64,000 nt of DNA. It comes from Mucilaginibacter celer. Its GTDB lineage: Bacteria; Bacteroidota; Bacteroidia; Sphingobacteriales; Sphingobacteriaceae. The DNA is taken from assembly GCF_003576455.2 (NCBI RefSeq), contig NZ_CP032869.1, forward strand, positions 2,418,001 through 2,482,000. The letters are read 5' to 3'. A program made the position numbers and the translations under genes. How positions within the stretch are numbered: the stretch's first letter is position 1; every line of letters starts with the position of its first letter. A model generated the notes under the pieces. That model saw only the letters and a list, made by a program, of their open reading frames with translations, did not search any database and had not been told where the DNA came from. Of the stretch, positions 1-8,257 are shown one piece after another.

Positions 1-2602
1 TATCAAGCTCGTGCATGCGCCGGGCCTCGTTACGTTCGTTTTCGATCAGCAACTTAGCTTCGCGTTTTTCCTTTTCAATTTCAAACTGCCTTCTTATTTT
101 TTGGATACCTCGCCTCCGCATCAGAAAGAGTGTTGCAACCAAAAGCAAAACGTAAATAACATAAGCAACTTTCGATTTCCAGAAGGGCGGTAATACCTTG
201 ATTTTTAACGTAATGCAATCAGGCTCCCACGTCCTTTCCTGGCTGATGGCCCTTACTTTAAAGGTATAGTCGCCGCCGTCAAGGTTGGTATAGGTAGCTT
301 TTCGTGTAGCATTATCCGCATCAATCCAACCCTTATCAAATCCCTCCATCATGTACTGATGCTTTACTTTATTAGGATTAAAAAAATTAAGCGCCGCAAA
401 TTCAATCGTAAAAACGTTTTCGCCATGCTTCAGCGTAATATCGCGGGTTGCCGAAATTGATTTAGACAATATTACATGCCCGTTAACTTCTTCATTTGCT
501 TTAATACTTTTATTAAACAGCAAAAAATCTGTGAAAACCAATTTCGGTTTATATATATTGGCATGTATAGTTGAAGGATCGAAAATGTTAAAACCATGTC
601 CCCCTCCAAATATCAGTTTTCCATCGCCGGTTTTAAGAGCGGCCTGAACATTGAATTCCCGGCCCTGTAAGCCATCACTTTCATCAAAGTTTTCAAAGCT
701 AAAGGTGTAAGCTTCTTTTTTGGATGTTACGGATACCTTACTTACTCCGTTTGCCGTACTCAACCAGACAGCTCCCCACCTATCCTCAAGCATATCAAGT
801 ACATTATTGTCCGGCAATCCGTTATGTGTCGTTAAAGATTGAAAAGCCCCATTTTTGGGGTTTAAAACATTAACTCCTTCGCGCGTTGTTATCCACATAA
901 GGCCGCGGCTATCCTGGTTAATTCCGTTGACGCTATTGCTTATTAAACCCTTGGCCGCATTCTTATCATTACTGTAATGAATGATGCGGCCTGTGTTTTT
1001 TTTAATCACATCGACGCCGAAATAGCCTCCAACCCAAATATTACCCGTTTTATCTTCAAAAAGCGCGGATACGAAAGGGCTTCTGATATCAGTTTGCTTG
1101 AATGATGGGGAAAACATTTTTTGCGCACGGTCAAAAACTTGTAATCCGGCGTTAAATGTGCCTACCCATAGCCTGTGAGACGAATCTTCAAGAATATTCC
1201 ACACCCGGTTGTCTGCAAGGCTACCCGCTACTTTATCATCATGTTTATAATGGATAAACTTACTCCCGTCAAAACAGTCCAGCCCTCCAAAATAGGTCCC
1301 TATCCAAAGCTTGTGTTCATGGTCAATGCATAAACTTACAATAACATCACTGCTAAGACTATTTGGATTATCCGGCTCATGTTTATATTGTTTAAAACTT
1401 CCCGCCCTGCGATCAAAGTAAATCAAACCTCCGCCATTGGTGCCAATCCACAAGTTGCCGCTTTTGTCTTCAGCAAACTTATTAATGTCTTCAAAAATCA
1501 GGCTTTTGGCATCAGACGCGAAATGCCTGTATAGAGGGAACCTGATAATATTTTTATGATAATAACTCACCCCTTCTTTAAATGTGCCGGCCCACATAAT
1601 ACCCGAATCATCTTTATAAAGGGTAACACTATTCTGGCTAAGCGATTTAGCATCATCCTCCCGGTTCAACAAATAAGTTACCGAGAACGTTTTCTTATCC
1701 AGCAGGTTAATACCTCCATGATCAGTTGCTATCCACATGAGGCCATCATCAGCTTGAAGAACAGTGCTAATGTTATTTGACTTTAATTTTACCGCGCCCG
1801 GTTCGTCGGTAATGTGCATGAATTTCCCTGAAGTAGGACAGTAATAATATGTGCCAGAATTAAAATTAGGAGAATATAACCACAGGTCATTATCGCGGTC
1901 GACGGTTATCGCATAGTAACCCTCTTTATTATTTGCAGATCTGGAAAAGATGTCGGTATGGTAGGTAATCTTATCTTGTTTAGGATCGAGCTTTTCAACC
2001 ACCGCGTCCCGGTAAACCAGCCATATATTACCATTTTTATCCCTGGTAATATCAGCAATAGCGTTTGAATGTAATAATGAGACTAAACCATGATGATAGT
2101 ACCGTCTGGTTGTTTTTTTTAATTCATTATACCTGTAAAGACCTGAATCGGGACAAATAATCCAAAATTCGCCTTTACCGCCTCGAAGCATTTTAGTAAC
2201 GTAAGGATATCCCGGAATTTTTAAATAGCCGGTCATTCGTGATACATCACTGTCAAATTGCTCTGTTTCGGGGTTATAATAACAAAAACCGCCCCTTGTT
2301 GATACCCACAACATCTTGTCCGGTCCTTCAAAAATCGCTGTTATAAAATCGGCATTGATAGACTTCTTATCGTTGGCATCATGTTTAAATACTTTGAACG
2401 TATAACCGTCATAACGATTAAGGCCCGAAGCGGTGCCAAACCACATAAAACCTTCCGAATCCTTAAAAACGCAGTTTACCTGGTTGTGAGATAAGCCATT
2501 GCTGATGTTGAGTTGTGAAAACTGGTATTTGCCATTTTGCGCAAATACAACGCTGAACTTCAGGAATAACAAACAAACGCTTAGTGATAATTTATATCTC
2601 AT
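1..2602 (-). CDS. Hybrid two-component sensor (HTCS-type), 3' part cut by window edge
   Basis: Membrane sensor that would bind a glycan fragment in the periplasm and regulate PUL genes. The start at 2602 gives a signal peptide (MRYKLSLSVCLLFLKFSVVF). It is followed by the typical opening of two-component regulator propeller proteins, with QLNISNGLSHNQV and MWFGTASGLNRYDGY. Repeated Reg_prop blades run to about residue 700 and a Y_Y_Y domain lies around 720-790. One transmembrane helix sits near 805-827. A charged helix ending ERNEARRMHELD then normally leads into HisKA. About 867 residues are inside the window. The kinase, receiver and AraC-type output domains expected for the family would lie beyond base 1 and are not seen. 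It is divergent from the AraC gene, and a conserved operator with a -7 box lies upstream. No long frame appears because it runs off the edge. Confidence 0.92.
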   Translation of the reverse strand, partial: MRYKLSLSVCLLFLKFSVVFAQNGKYQFSQLNISNGLSHNQVNCVFKDSEGFMWFGTASGLNRYDGYTFKVFKHDANDKKSINADFITAIFEGPDKMLWVSTRGGFCYYNPETEQFDSDVSRMTGYLKIPGYPYVTKMLRGGKGEFWIICPDSGLYRYNELKKTTRRYYHHGLVSLLHSNAIADITRDKNGNIWLVYRDAVVEKLDPKQDKITYHTDIFSRSANNKEGYYAITVDRDNDLWLYSPNFNSGTYYYCPTSGKFMHITDEPGAVKLKSNNISTVLQADDGLMWIATDHGGINLLDKKTFSVTYLLNREDDAKSLSQNSVTLYKDDSGIMWAGTFKEGVSYYHKNIIRFPLYRHFASDAKSLIFEDINKFAEDKSGNLWIGTNGGGLIYFDRRAGSFKQYKHEPDNPNSLSSDVIVSLCIDHEHKLWIGTYFGGLDCFDGSKFIHYKHDDKVAGSLADNRVWNILEDSSHRLWVGTFNAGLQVFDRAQKMFSPSFKQTDIRSPFVSALFEDKTGNIWVGGYFGVDVIKKNTGRIIHYSNDKNAAKGLISNSVNGINQDSRGLMWITTREGVNVLNPKNGAFQSLTTHNGLPDNNVLDMLEDRWGAVWLSTANGVSKVSVTSKKEAYTFSFENFDESDGLQGREFNVQAALKTGDGKLIFGGGHGFNIFDPSTIHANIYKPKLVFTDFLLFNKSIKANEEVNGHVILSKSISATRDITLKHGENVFTIEFAALNFFNPNKVKHQYMMEGFDKGWIDADNATRKATYTNLDGGDYTFKVRAISQERTWEPDCITLKIKVLPPFWKSKVAYVIYVLLLVATLFLMRRRGIQKIRRQFEIEKEKREAKLLIENERNEARRMHELD

Positions 2603-2793
2603 TGCATAAAGAACAGGATATTGTAAAGTTTAATTAATAAAATAAGAAACCAGCAACAATGGATATATTTTAAAATGGCTTTTCATAAATATAGCATTTT
2701 GAATATAATTCAAAATATTTGTCATGAACCTACTATTAAACCTATCGCCCTTTAAAGGAAATACTGTTCGTTCCAGCCTACATGGGTTAATAT

Positions 2794-2801
2794 CAAACTT
2801 A
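2794..2801 (-). promoter_or_regulatory. Putative -7 promoter box for the hybrid sensor
   Basis: On the minus strand this reads TAAGTTTG, an exact match to the Bacteroidota -7 consensus TAnnTTTG. It lies exactly 33 nt from operator copy A, and the same box at the same distance flanks copy B. Transcription would start near 2789, leaving a leader of about 190 nt before the sensor start. Confidence 0.55.
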
Positions 2802-2833
2802 TAGCAAATAAATGATACACTGTTATTCAAAAT

Positions 2834-2863
2834 GGACTTTTTATTGTAAAAATCCGACTTTTT
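2834..2863. promoter_or_regulatory. Operator copy A: 21-bp-spaced direct repeat
   Basis: The 30-bp site holds GACTTTTT at 2835 and again at 2856, a 21-bp period. Near-identical copies lie at 4014-4043 (27 of 30 bases identical on the opposite strand) and 25831-25860. Direct half-sites 21 bp apart are the known geometry of AraC-family sites such as araI1-araI2. It lies between the divergent sensor and AraC genes. The rest of the 2603-2925 gap shows nothing else recognisable. Confidence 0.7.
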
Positions 2864-2925
2864 GATATCCAATACGCTCAGATACATTGGGGTATATCAA
2901 AGCAAATTGCATATTTGTGTTTCAG

Positions 2926-3813
2926 ATGATTAAACGAAATTTAAAACACACGTTCTCTCTGCTCAATGTTGACTATGTAAAGTTGAACGCTAAATGGAAT
3001 TACAGGAATGTAATCAGCCCATATTACCGAATTTATTACATAGATAGCGGCGAAGGAGAGTTGTCAGATGCAGCTGGATCATTAAAACTTGAACCGGGTT
3101 ACCTGTACATCATTCCGAGTTTCACCCTTTGTAGCTTAAGCTGCACCGACTACCTGGGGCAGTTCTTTGTTCAATTTTTTGAAGATTCGGTAGACGGAAG
3201 CTCTCTTTTTGCCGATAACAGGGTGATATTAAAAGCAAAGGCCACTGAAATGGACATTGCTCTTTTCAACAGGTTGCTTCAGATAAACCCTGGCAGAGGG
3301 ATTAATCGATCTGATAACCCCAAAGTTTATGAAAAAGACATTTATTATAAGGAGTATCAGGAGCTTAACAACCAACAAAATATTTCTACGTACCTCGAAA
3401 CGCAGGCGATCCTGACCATGTTGACTGCAAAATTCCTAAATCCGCAATTATTTAAGCATCCCGAGCAGAAAAACATACCAGTTAAAATTGCAGAAACTCT
3501 AAATTACATCCTTGTCAATTTGCATCAGGACCTCTCGGTAAACCGGCTTGCTTCCCGGGCCAATCAAAATGTCGATTATTTTTCAAGGCTGTTTAAGCAG
3601 CACACGGGAGCCAGGCCATTGAATTATATCAATGAAAAACGTGTTGAACGCGCACAGTACCTGATGGCTACAAGTCGAATGTCGTACTCTGAAATATGCG
3701 CGCAAACCGGTTTTATCAACCTTTCCTATTTTTCTAAAACATTTAAAAAGCTAACAGGCACTTCGCCCAGCGAATACAAAAAGCAGATGTACCAGGTTTG
3801 TTTTAATCATTAG
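2926..3813 (+). CDS. AraC-family transcriptional regulator
   Basis: A 295-residue one-component regulator. An N-terminal cupin-like sensing region includes SPYYRIYYIDSGEGELSD and EPGYLYIIPSF. The C-terminal double helix-turn-helix occupies roughly 200-295, with LASRANQNVDYFSRLFKQ and the typical second-helix signature FINLSYFSKTFKKLTGTSP. The start at MIKRNL is preferred over one 13 codons upstream because the paralogous remnant at 25.9 kb is homologous from MIKRN onward. It lies between the hybrid sensor (divergent) and the GH29 remnant/GH97/fucP genes. It is the best candidate protein for the three 21-bp direct-repeat operators, by inference from AraC-family binding geometry. The ligand is unknown; fucose or a fucoside is plausible from context. 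Confidence 0.93.
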   Translation: MIKRNLKHTFSLLNVDYVKLNAKWNYRNVISPYYRIYYIDSGEGELSDAAGSLKLEPGYLYIIPSFTLCSLSCTDYLGQFFVQFFEDSVDGSSLFADNRVILKAKATEMDIALFNRLLQINPGRGINRSDNPKVYEKDIYYKEYQELNNQQNISTYLETQAILTMLTAKFLNPQLFKHPEQKNIPVKIAETLNYILVNLHQDLSVNRLASRANQNVDYFSRLFKQHTGARPLNYINEKRVERAQYLMATSRMSYSEICAQTGFINLSYFSKTFKKLTGTSPSEYKKQMYQVCFNH

Positions 3814-4013
3814 CAGGTAGTTACTAATACTATGATGTGAAACAAGCCATAATAACTTTTAAGCAGTTTCATTCCGCGCCGTAATAACCAGTCTTCCTAC
3901 ATAGTTCTATTATTGGCAAACACCAATAAATAAGAGAGTTATAATAGATGTCTACTTGCCTGCACGTATCATCAGCACCTGCCCCTATCAACGGCAACCG
4001 CATCTCACCCATC

Positions 4014-4043
4014 AAAAAGTCGGTTTTGTACAAAAAAAAGTCC
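4014..4043. promoter_or_regulatory. Operator copy C upstream of the GH29 remnant/GH97/fucP operon
   Basis: Reverse-strand copy of the operator, with GACTTTTT half-sites again 21 bp apart (first bases at 4042 and 4021 on the minus strand). A -7-like box GACATTTG (7 of 8 to TAnnTTTG) lies at 4076-4083, exactly 33 nt away, as at the other two copies. The rest of the 3814-4220 gap shows no gene or clear terminator. Confidence 0.68.
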
Positions 4044-4075
4044 TATTAGGTCAATTATTTAAATCTTATTTCCAT

Positions 4076-4083
4076 GACATTTG
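4076..4083 (+). promoter_or_regulatory. Putative -7 box for the GH29 remnant/GH97/fucP operon
   Basis: GACATTTG differs from TAnnTTTG at the first base only. It is assigned because its distance from operator C equals that of the exact TAAGTTTG boxes from operators A and B. Confidence 0.4.
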
Positions 4084-4220
4084 ATTGATAATCGATTATA
4101 CACGAGAGTGCTAATCACTTATCAACCAATTATAAATCATTATGATTCGTAGAGCCGGGTCAGATTCCGGTTTCTGGCAAAATCTAACATTCCTTTAATG
4201 TCTTAATTGCCAAACTAATT

Positions 4221-4547
4221 ATGAAAAGAAGAGCATTAATAAAAGGCTTAGCCGCAGGCGTATCATCGCTGTACCTGTCGAGGGGATTTGCAAGTAGCCT
4301 TATTCAAACAAATTTAAACGCCGAGACCACTTCCGGACCATTCAAGTCCGGCTGGGATTCGTTAACCCAATACCAGGTACCCGAATGGTTTCGTGATGCC
4401 AAATTCGGGATTTGGGCGCATTGGGGCCCGCAATGTCCGCCCGAACGGGGCGACTGGTACGCACGGGGCATGTACCAGGAAGGCAAACTGCCGGAACAGG
4501 CTCCTGGTAAAGAAGCGTTTGTTTTAAAAATAGAAGGAGCTGTATAA
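4221..4547 (+). pseudogene. GH29 alpha-L-fucosidase remnant with in-frame internal deletion
   Basis: The 108 codons join the start of a GH29 fucosidase to its end. The N-terminus (Tat-like MKRRALIKG, then YQVPEWFRDAKFGIWAHWGPQ and GDWYARGMYQEG) matches the intact GH29 at 25.7-24.0 kb. After MYQEG the sequence jumps to KLPEQAPGKEAFVLKIEGAV, which matches the C-terminal end of the intact enzyme (RLPEQPAYVFRISGAIS). About 430 residues, including the catalytic barrel, are missing while the frame is kept. The product cannot be a fucosidase. Its stop codon TAA overlaps the GH97 start (TAATG), so translation of this small frame may still feed GH97 by coupling. That coupling would explain why the frame survived. 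Confidence 0.85.
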
Positions 4548-6499
4548 TGATGAACCTAAAAGCCTGCTGCAACTTTGTTGCTGCCACTCTGATGACAATT
4601 CCGGCTTTCGCACAATCCTTTAAGCTGGTATCGCCGGATAAAAAAGTTATTGTGGAAGTGAGCAATACCGGCAGCCTGAAATATACTGTTTCAAGCGATG
4701 GGCTAACCATCGTTTATCCTTCATTACTCGGTTTTGAGTTTAAGGATGAACCGGCGATGGGGACCAATATGACTGTGACCGATCATAAGGAGCATTCCAT
4801 AAACCAAACCTGGGTACCTGTAGTAAAAGCCAAACACAGCCTGATAACCGACCGTTACAATGAACTGGAATTAAACCTGATAGAGAAATCAGCACCAATG
4901 CGCCGCATGACGATGTGGTTCAGGGCTTATAATGATGGGGTTGCTTTTCGCTACCAGCTATTTGGGGCTGATAAGATAGGCGACGGGCAAATCGTAAAAG
5001 AACTTACTGATTTTAATTTATCTGCAAAAGCAAAAACCTGGGTTGCAGATTATGGCAGCTACACCAGTTCGCAGGAAACTGAGTTTAAAGCTAAAAACCT
5101 GCACCACATTACCAATAAAACCATCGCGGGCTTACCCCTGCTGGTAGAACTGGACGAACACCATTACGCCGCTTTTACAGAAGCCAATATTGATAATTAT
5201 CCTGGATTTTATATCGGCTCAACGCAAACTGACACCGTTGCAACCGAAAAGATCAGCCTGACCACTAAGCTGTCGCCCTTGCCCGGCGAAGGTGAAGATG
5301 GTGTTAAGGCGCGCTTTACCAATAACGTGTTTACCCCATGGCGTGTAGTAATGCTGGCAGGTACACCGGGTAAACTGATCGAATCTGAACTGATACAAAA
5401 CCTTAATCCGCCGTGCGTACTTAAAGATGCCGGCTGGATCAGGCCAGGCATGAGCGCCTGGGACAACTGGTGGAGCGGAGATGTAAAAGTGGATATGCCA
5501 ACCATAAAAAAATATATTGACCTGGCATCAAAAGAACACTGGCCTTATATGCTTATTGATTGGCAATGGTATGGACCGTTTAACAGGCCTGACGCGGACA
5601 TCACTAAAGTTGCCCCGCAGTTAAACATGCCGGAGATTTTAGCCTATGCTAAAGCAAAAAATGTTAAGTGCTGGCTTTGGCTCTACAGTTCGGATGTTAA
5701 CCGGAATGATAATTTTGAAAAAGCGTTCCCCCTTTACGAGCAATGGGGTATTGCGGGTATAAAAATTGATTTTATGGATCGCGACGATCAGCAGATGGTA
5801 AACTGGTACCGGCTGATTATTCAAACCGCGGCGGAATATCATTTAATGGTTGATTTTCATGGCGCTTTTAAACCAGATGGCATTGAGCGGACATATCCTA
5901 ATATGGTAACCCGCGAGGGTGTTTTGGGAGAGGAGTATTCCAAGTTTTCTACCAGGATAACAGCAGGGCATAATACCACCTTACCCTTCACCCGGATGCT
6001 GGCCGGGCCAATGGATTATACTCCAGGCGGCTTCATCAATGTAAAGAAAAGCGATTTCAGGCAAGGAAGCCCTACCCAGATAATGAACAGCCGTTGTGCC
6101 GAGTTAGCCAAATTTGTGATTTATGAAAGCCCGTTTACGGTTTACTGCGATGCACCTGAAAATATCCTGGGGCAGCCTGGTGCCGATTTTCTAAACAAGA
6201 TTCCTACCGTTTGGGATGATATTAAAGTACTTGGCGGTTATCCCGGCCAATACGTTATTATCGCCAAAAGAAGCGGGAAAGACTGGTATATTGGCGCGAT
6301 GACCAACGAATCAGAAAGAACGATACAGTTTAAAACGGATTTTTTACCAGCCGGCAATTACATACTGACATCATGGGCAGATGTATTATCGTTTCCCAAA
6401 AACCTTACCCGGTCTGAAAGGACGGTATCCGCTAACTCTGTAATCAACATTCGTATGGATAGCGCAGGCGGATGGGTTGGTAAAATAACAGGGAAATAG
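4547..6499 (+). CDS. GH97 glycoside hydrolase, retaining (alpha-galactosidase-like)
   Basis: A 650-residue secreted glycosidase with a signal peptide ending near AFAQS. It has the GH97 N-terminal beta-sandwich (roughly 25-290), a TIM barrel starting around WIRPGMSAWDNWW, and a C-terminal beta domain. The motif GIKIDFMDRDDQQ places an Asp at about residue 408 as the likely nucleophile, as in the retaining branch typified by BtGH97b. The inverting SusB type lacks this nucleophile. TREGVLGEE probably supplies the acid/base Glu. The expected substrate is a terminal alpha-galactoside, though alpha-glucoside cannot be excluded. The start overlaps the stop of the GH29 remnant, and fucP follows 51 bp downstream, so the three form one operon under operator C. 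Confidence 0.93.
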   Translation: MMNLKACCNFVAATLMTIPAFAQSFKLVSPDKKVIVEVSNTGSLKYTVSSDGLTIVYPSLLGFEFKDEPAMGTNMTVTDHKEHSINQTWVPVVKAKHSLITDRYNELELNLIEKSAPMRRMTMWFRAYNDGVAFRYQLFGADKIGDGQIVKELTDFNLSAKAKTWVADYGSYTSSQETEFKAKNLHHITNKTIAGLPLLVELDEHHYAAFTEANIDNYPGFYIGSTQTDTVATEKISLTTKLSPLPGEGEDGVKARFTNNVFTPWRVVMLAGTPGKLIESELIQNLNPPCVLKDAGWIRPGMSAWDNWWSGDVKVDMPTIKKYIDLASKEHWPYMLIDWQWYGPFNRPDADITKVAPQLNMPEILAYAKAKNVKCWLWLYSSDVNRNDNFEKAFPLYEQWGIAGIKIDFMDRDDQQMVNWYRLIIQTAAEYHLMVDFHGAFKPDGIERTYPNMVTREGVLGEEYSKFSTRITAGHNTTLPFTRMLAGPMDYTPGGFINVKKSDFRQGSPTQIMNSRCAELAKFVIYESPFTVYCDAPENILGQPGADFLNKIPTVWDDIKVLGGYPGQYVIIAKRSGKDWYIGAMTNESERTIQFKTDFLPAGNYILTSWADVLSFPKNLTRSERTVSANSVINIRMDSAGGWVGKITGK

Positions 6500-6550
6500 T
6501 TGGCAGAACCCTTTAACGGTTAATCAAAAATTCAATACAATGATCCGATC

Positions 6551-7819
6551 ATGACAAAGAATAACACGCTTTTTCCTTTTATATTAATAACCAGTTTATT
6601 CTTTCTGTGGGGCTTTGCGCACAACCTCGACCCTATACTGATACCACACTTAAAAAAATCGTTTACGCTGACTACGGTCCAGGCCACCCTTGTTGATTCG
6701 GCGGTATTTATAGCCTATTTCCTGATGGCTTTACCGGCCGGTTTTATCATGAAAAAATATGGCTACAAAGCGGGCATTATTACCGGCCTTCTTGTTTTCG
6801 CATTGGGCTCATACCTGTTTATACCTGCCGCCAATACGCAACAATACACGTTTTTCCTGGTAGCTTTATTTATTATAGCATGCGGATTAACTATTTTAGA
6901 AACCGCAGCCAACCCCTACGCCTCCTCATTGGGCAACCCGGCAACATCCACACAGAGGCTTAACTTTGCACAATCGTTTAACGGGCTGGCCACCACACTT
7001 GCACCGATAATTGGTGCACGTATTATATTAACCAAAGGTTATACAGAGATTCAATTAAACCGAATGACAGAAGAAGGCCGAAAACTGGCGCTGGCTGCCG
7101 AGGCATCATCTGTAAAAATGCCTTATTTTATATTAGGTAGTGTGCTGTTATTTATAGCCATACTTTTTGCATTTACACGCTTGCCACGCATTAAGCAACA
7201 TGAGGGACATGCAGCCAGCAAAAACATTTTCCATGCCTTGAAGCACCGTCACTTAGCCTGGGGTGTTGCCGCCCAATTCTTTTATGTAGGCGCCCAGGTT
7301 TGTGTTTTCAGCCTGTTTATCCTTTACGCCACAAAATCGGCCGGTATTACGGAACTGAAAGCGGCAGATTACCTTGGTTTATGTGGTTTCGCATTCCTGG
7401 CAGGCAGGTTTATCGGTACATTTTTAATGCGGTATTACAGCTCGGCACTTTTACTTGCGGTTTACGCCGGCGTGAGCGCTTTGCTTTGTATAATTGCCGT
7501 ATTAGGTCACGGCATGATCACCATTTACACCGTAATCGGTATATGTTTCTTTATGTCGATCATGTTCCCAACGATATTTGCGCTTGGTATAAAAGACCTG
7601 AAGGCAGATACGGAATTTGGCAGCAGTCTCATCATCATGTCGATAGTTGGCGGCGCGGTTTTGCCGAGGGCTTTCGGCTATATCAGCGATATAACGGGCA
7701 ATATTCAATATGGTTACCTGGTACCTATGGTTTGCTTCGCCGTGGTGGCATATTTCGGGTTGAAAGGTCACCACGTAAAAGTAAAGCCCGAAAACATACC
7801 GGTATCAGCAATTCTTTAA
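6551..7819 (+). CDS. fucP: FucP-type MFS sugar permease
   Basis: A 422-residue inner-membrane transporter of the L-fucose:H+ symporter (FHS) family, close to the family's usual length. The N-terminal region FPFILITSLFFLWGFAHNLDPILIPHL and the segment GLTILETAANPYASSLG are typical of FucP, GluP and NagP permeases. Twelve hydrophobic segments are expected. It would import the monosaccharide released by the linked fucosidase/GH97 enzymes; fucose is the simplest guess, but the family also takes glucose, galactose and GlcNAc. No fucose catabolic genes are present in the window. Its 3' end overlaps a truncated response regulator on the other strand. Confidence 0.9.
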   Translation: MTKNNTLFPFILITSLFFLWGFAHNLDPILIPHLKKSFTLTTVQATLVDSAVFIAYFLMALPAGFIMKKYGYKAGIITGLLVFALGSYLFIPAANTQQYTFFLVALFIIACGLTILETAANPYASSLGNPATSTQRLNFAQSFNGLATTLAPIIGARIILTKGYTEIQLNRMTEEGRKLALAAEASSVKMPYFILGSVLLFIAILFAFTRLPRIKQHEGHAASKNIFHALKHRHLAWGVAAQFFYVGAQVCVFSLFILYATKSAGITELKAADYLGLCGFAFLAGRFIGTFLMRYYSSALLLAVYAGVSALLCIIAVLGHGMITIYTVIGICFFMSIMFPTIFALGIKDLKADTEFGSSLIIMSIVGGAVLPRAFGYISDITGNIQYGYLVPMVCFAVVAYFGLKGHHVKVKPENIPVSAIL

Positions 7820-8026
7820 CAATAAACAAACTCCGTCTATCGCGGGCAGATTAATATCAAGTATCAGGAGTTCGATATTTCGATTTTGCAATGTTTCCAG
7901 GGCGGCATCAGCGCTGAAATAATTCCCGGCAAGATTAAGAAAGGCTGTTTGGTTTACCATATCGCAAACAAAGGCATTCACATCTTTATCATCTTCTATA
8001 ACCAAACAGTTCAGCACTTTTTCCAT
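7805..8026 (-). pseudogene. Truncated response-regulator receiver domain (LytTR type)
   Basis: From the Met at 8026 (MEKVLNCLVIEDDKDVNAF) the frame shows the receiver start with its acidic pair. It continues to LLILDINLPAIDG, which holds the phosphoacceptor Asp. It stops at about 73 residues, inside the 3' end of fucP. The rest of the receiver and any output domain are absent. The NCLVIEDD start and LDINLP motif resemble LytTR-family regulators of Bacteroidota. It is probably a gene cut by the rearrangement that placed the GH97/fucP module here. An alternative start lies five codons upstream. Bases 8042-8257 show nothing recognisable. Confidence 0.7.
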
Positions 8027-8257
8027 CTTACTAAAATACAAAGTATCTCAACCTATGCAAATACGCCGGTGCAACACTTATTCCGATTTAATTGTTACGT
8101 TCAAAAACAAGCTAAAGCCATTGATGAATGATAACTTGTGCATTTTTAATATCCGGTTTGATCAAAAAACATTTTTCTTTAGTAAAAAGAGAAATCATCT
8201 ATTAACGACCACTTGGGTCAGACCAGGTTTTCATAGTGAAGATTATCAAATTGTCAA

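Noticed and set aside
2630-2887. Minus-strand frame of 85 codons between the sensor and AraC
   Set aside because: It covers operator A and the sensor promoter, has no recognisable family, and fits an AT-rich non-coding leader.
4131-4170. GGGTCAGA sequence shared with about 8216
   Set aside because: Eight bases is too short to be meaningful at this scale.
4304-4710. Minus-strand frames across the GH29 remnant and GH97 start
   Set aside because: These are shadows of the plus-strand genes, whose product families are clear.
5209-5842. Minus-strand frames inside GH97
   Set aside because: Shadow frames; GH97 is well supported on the plus strand.
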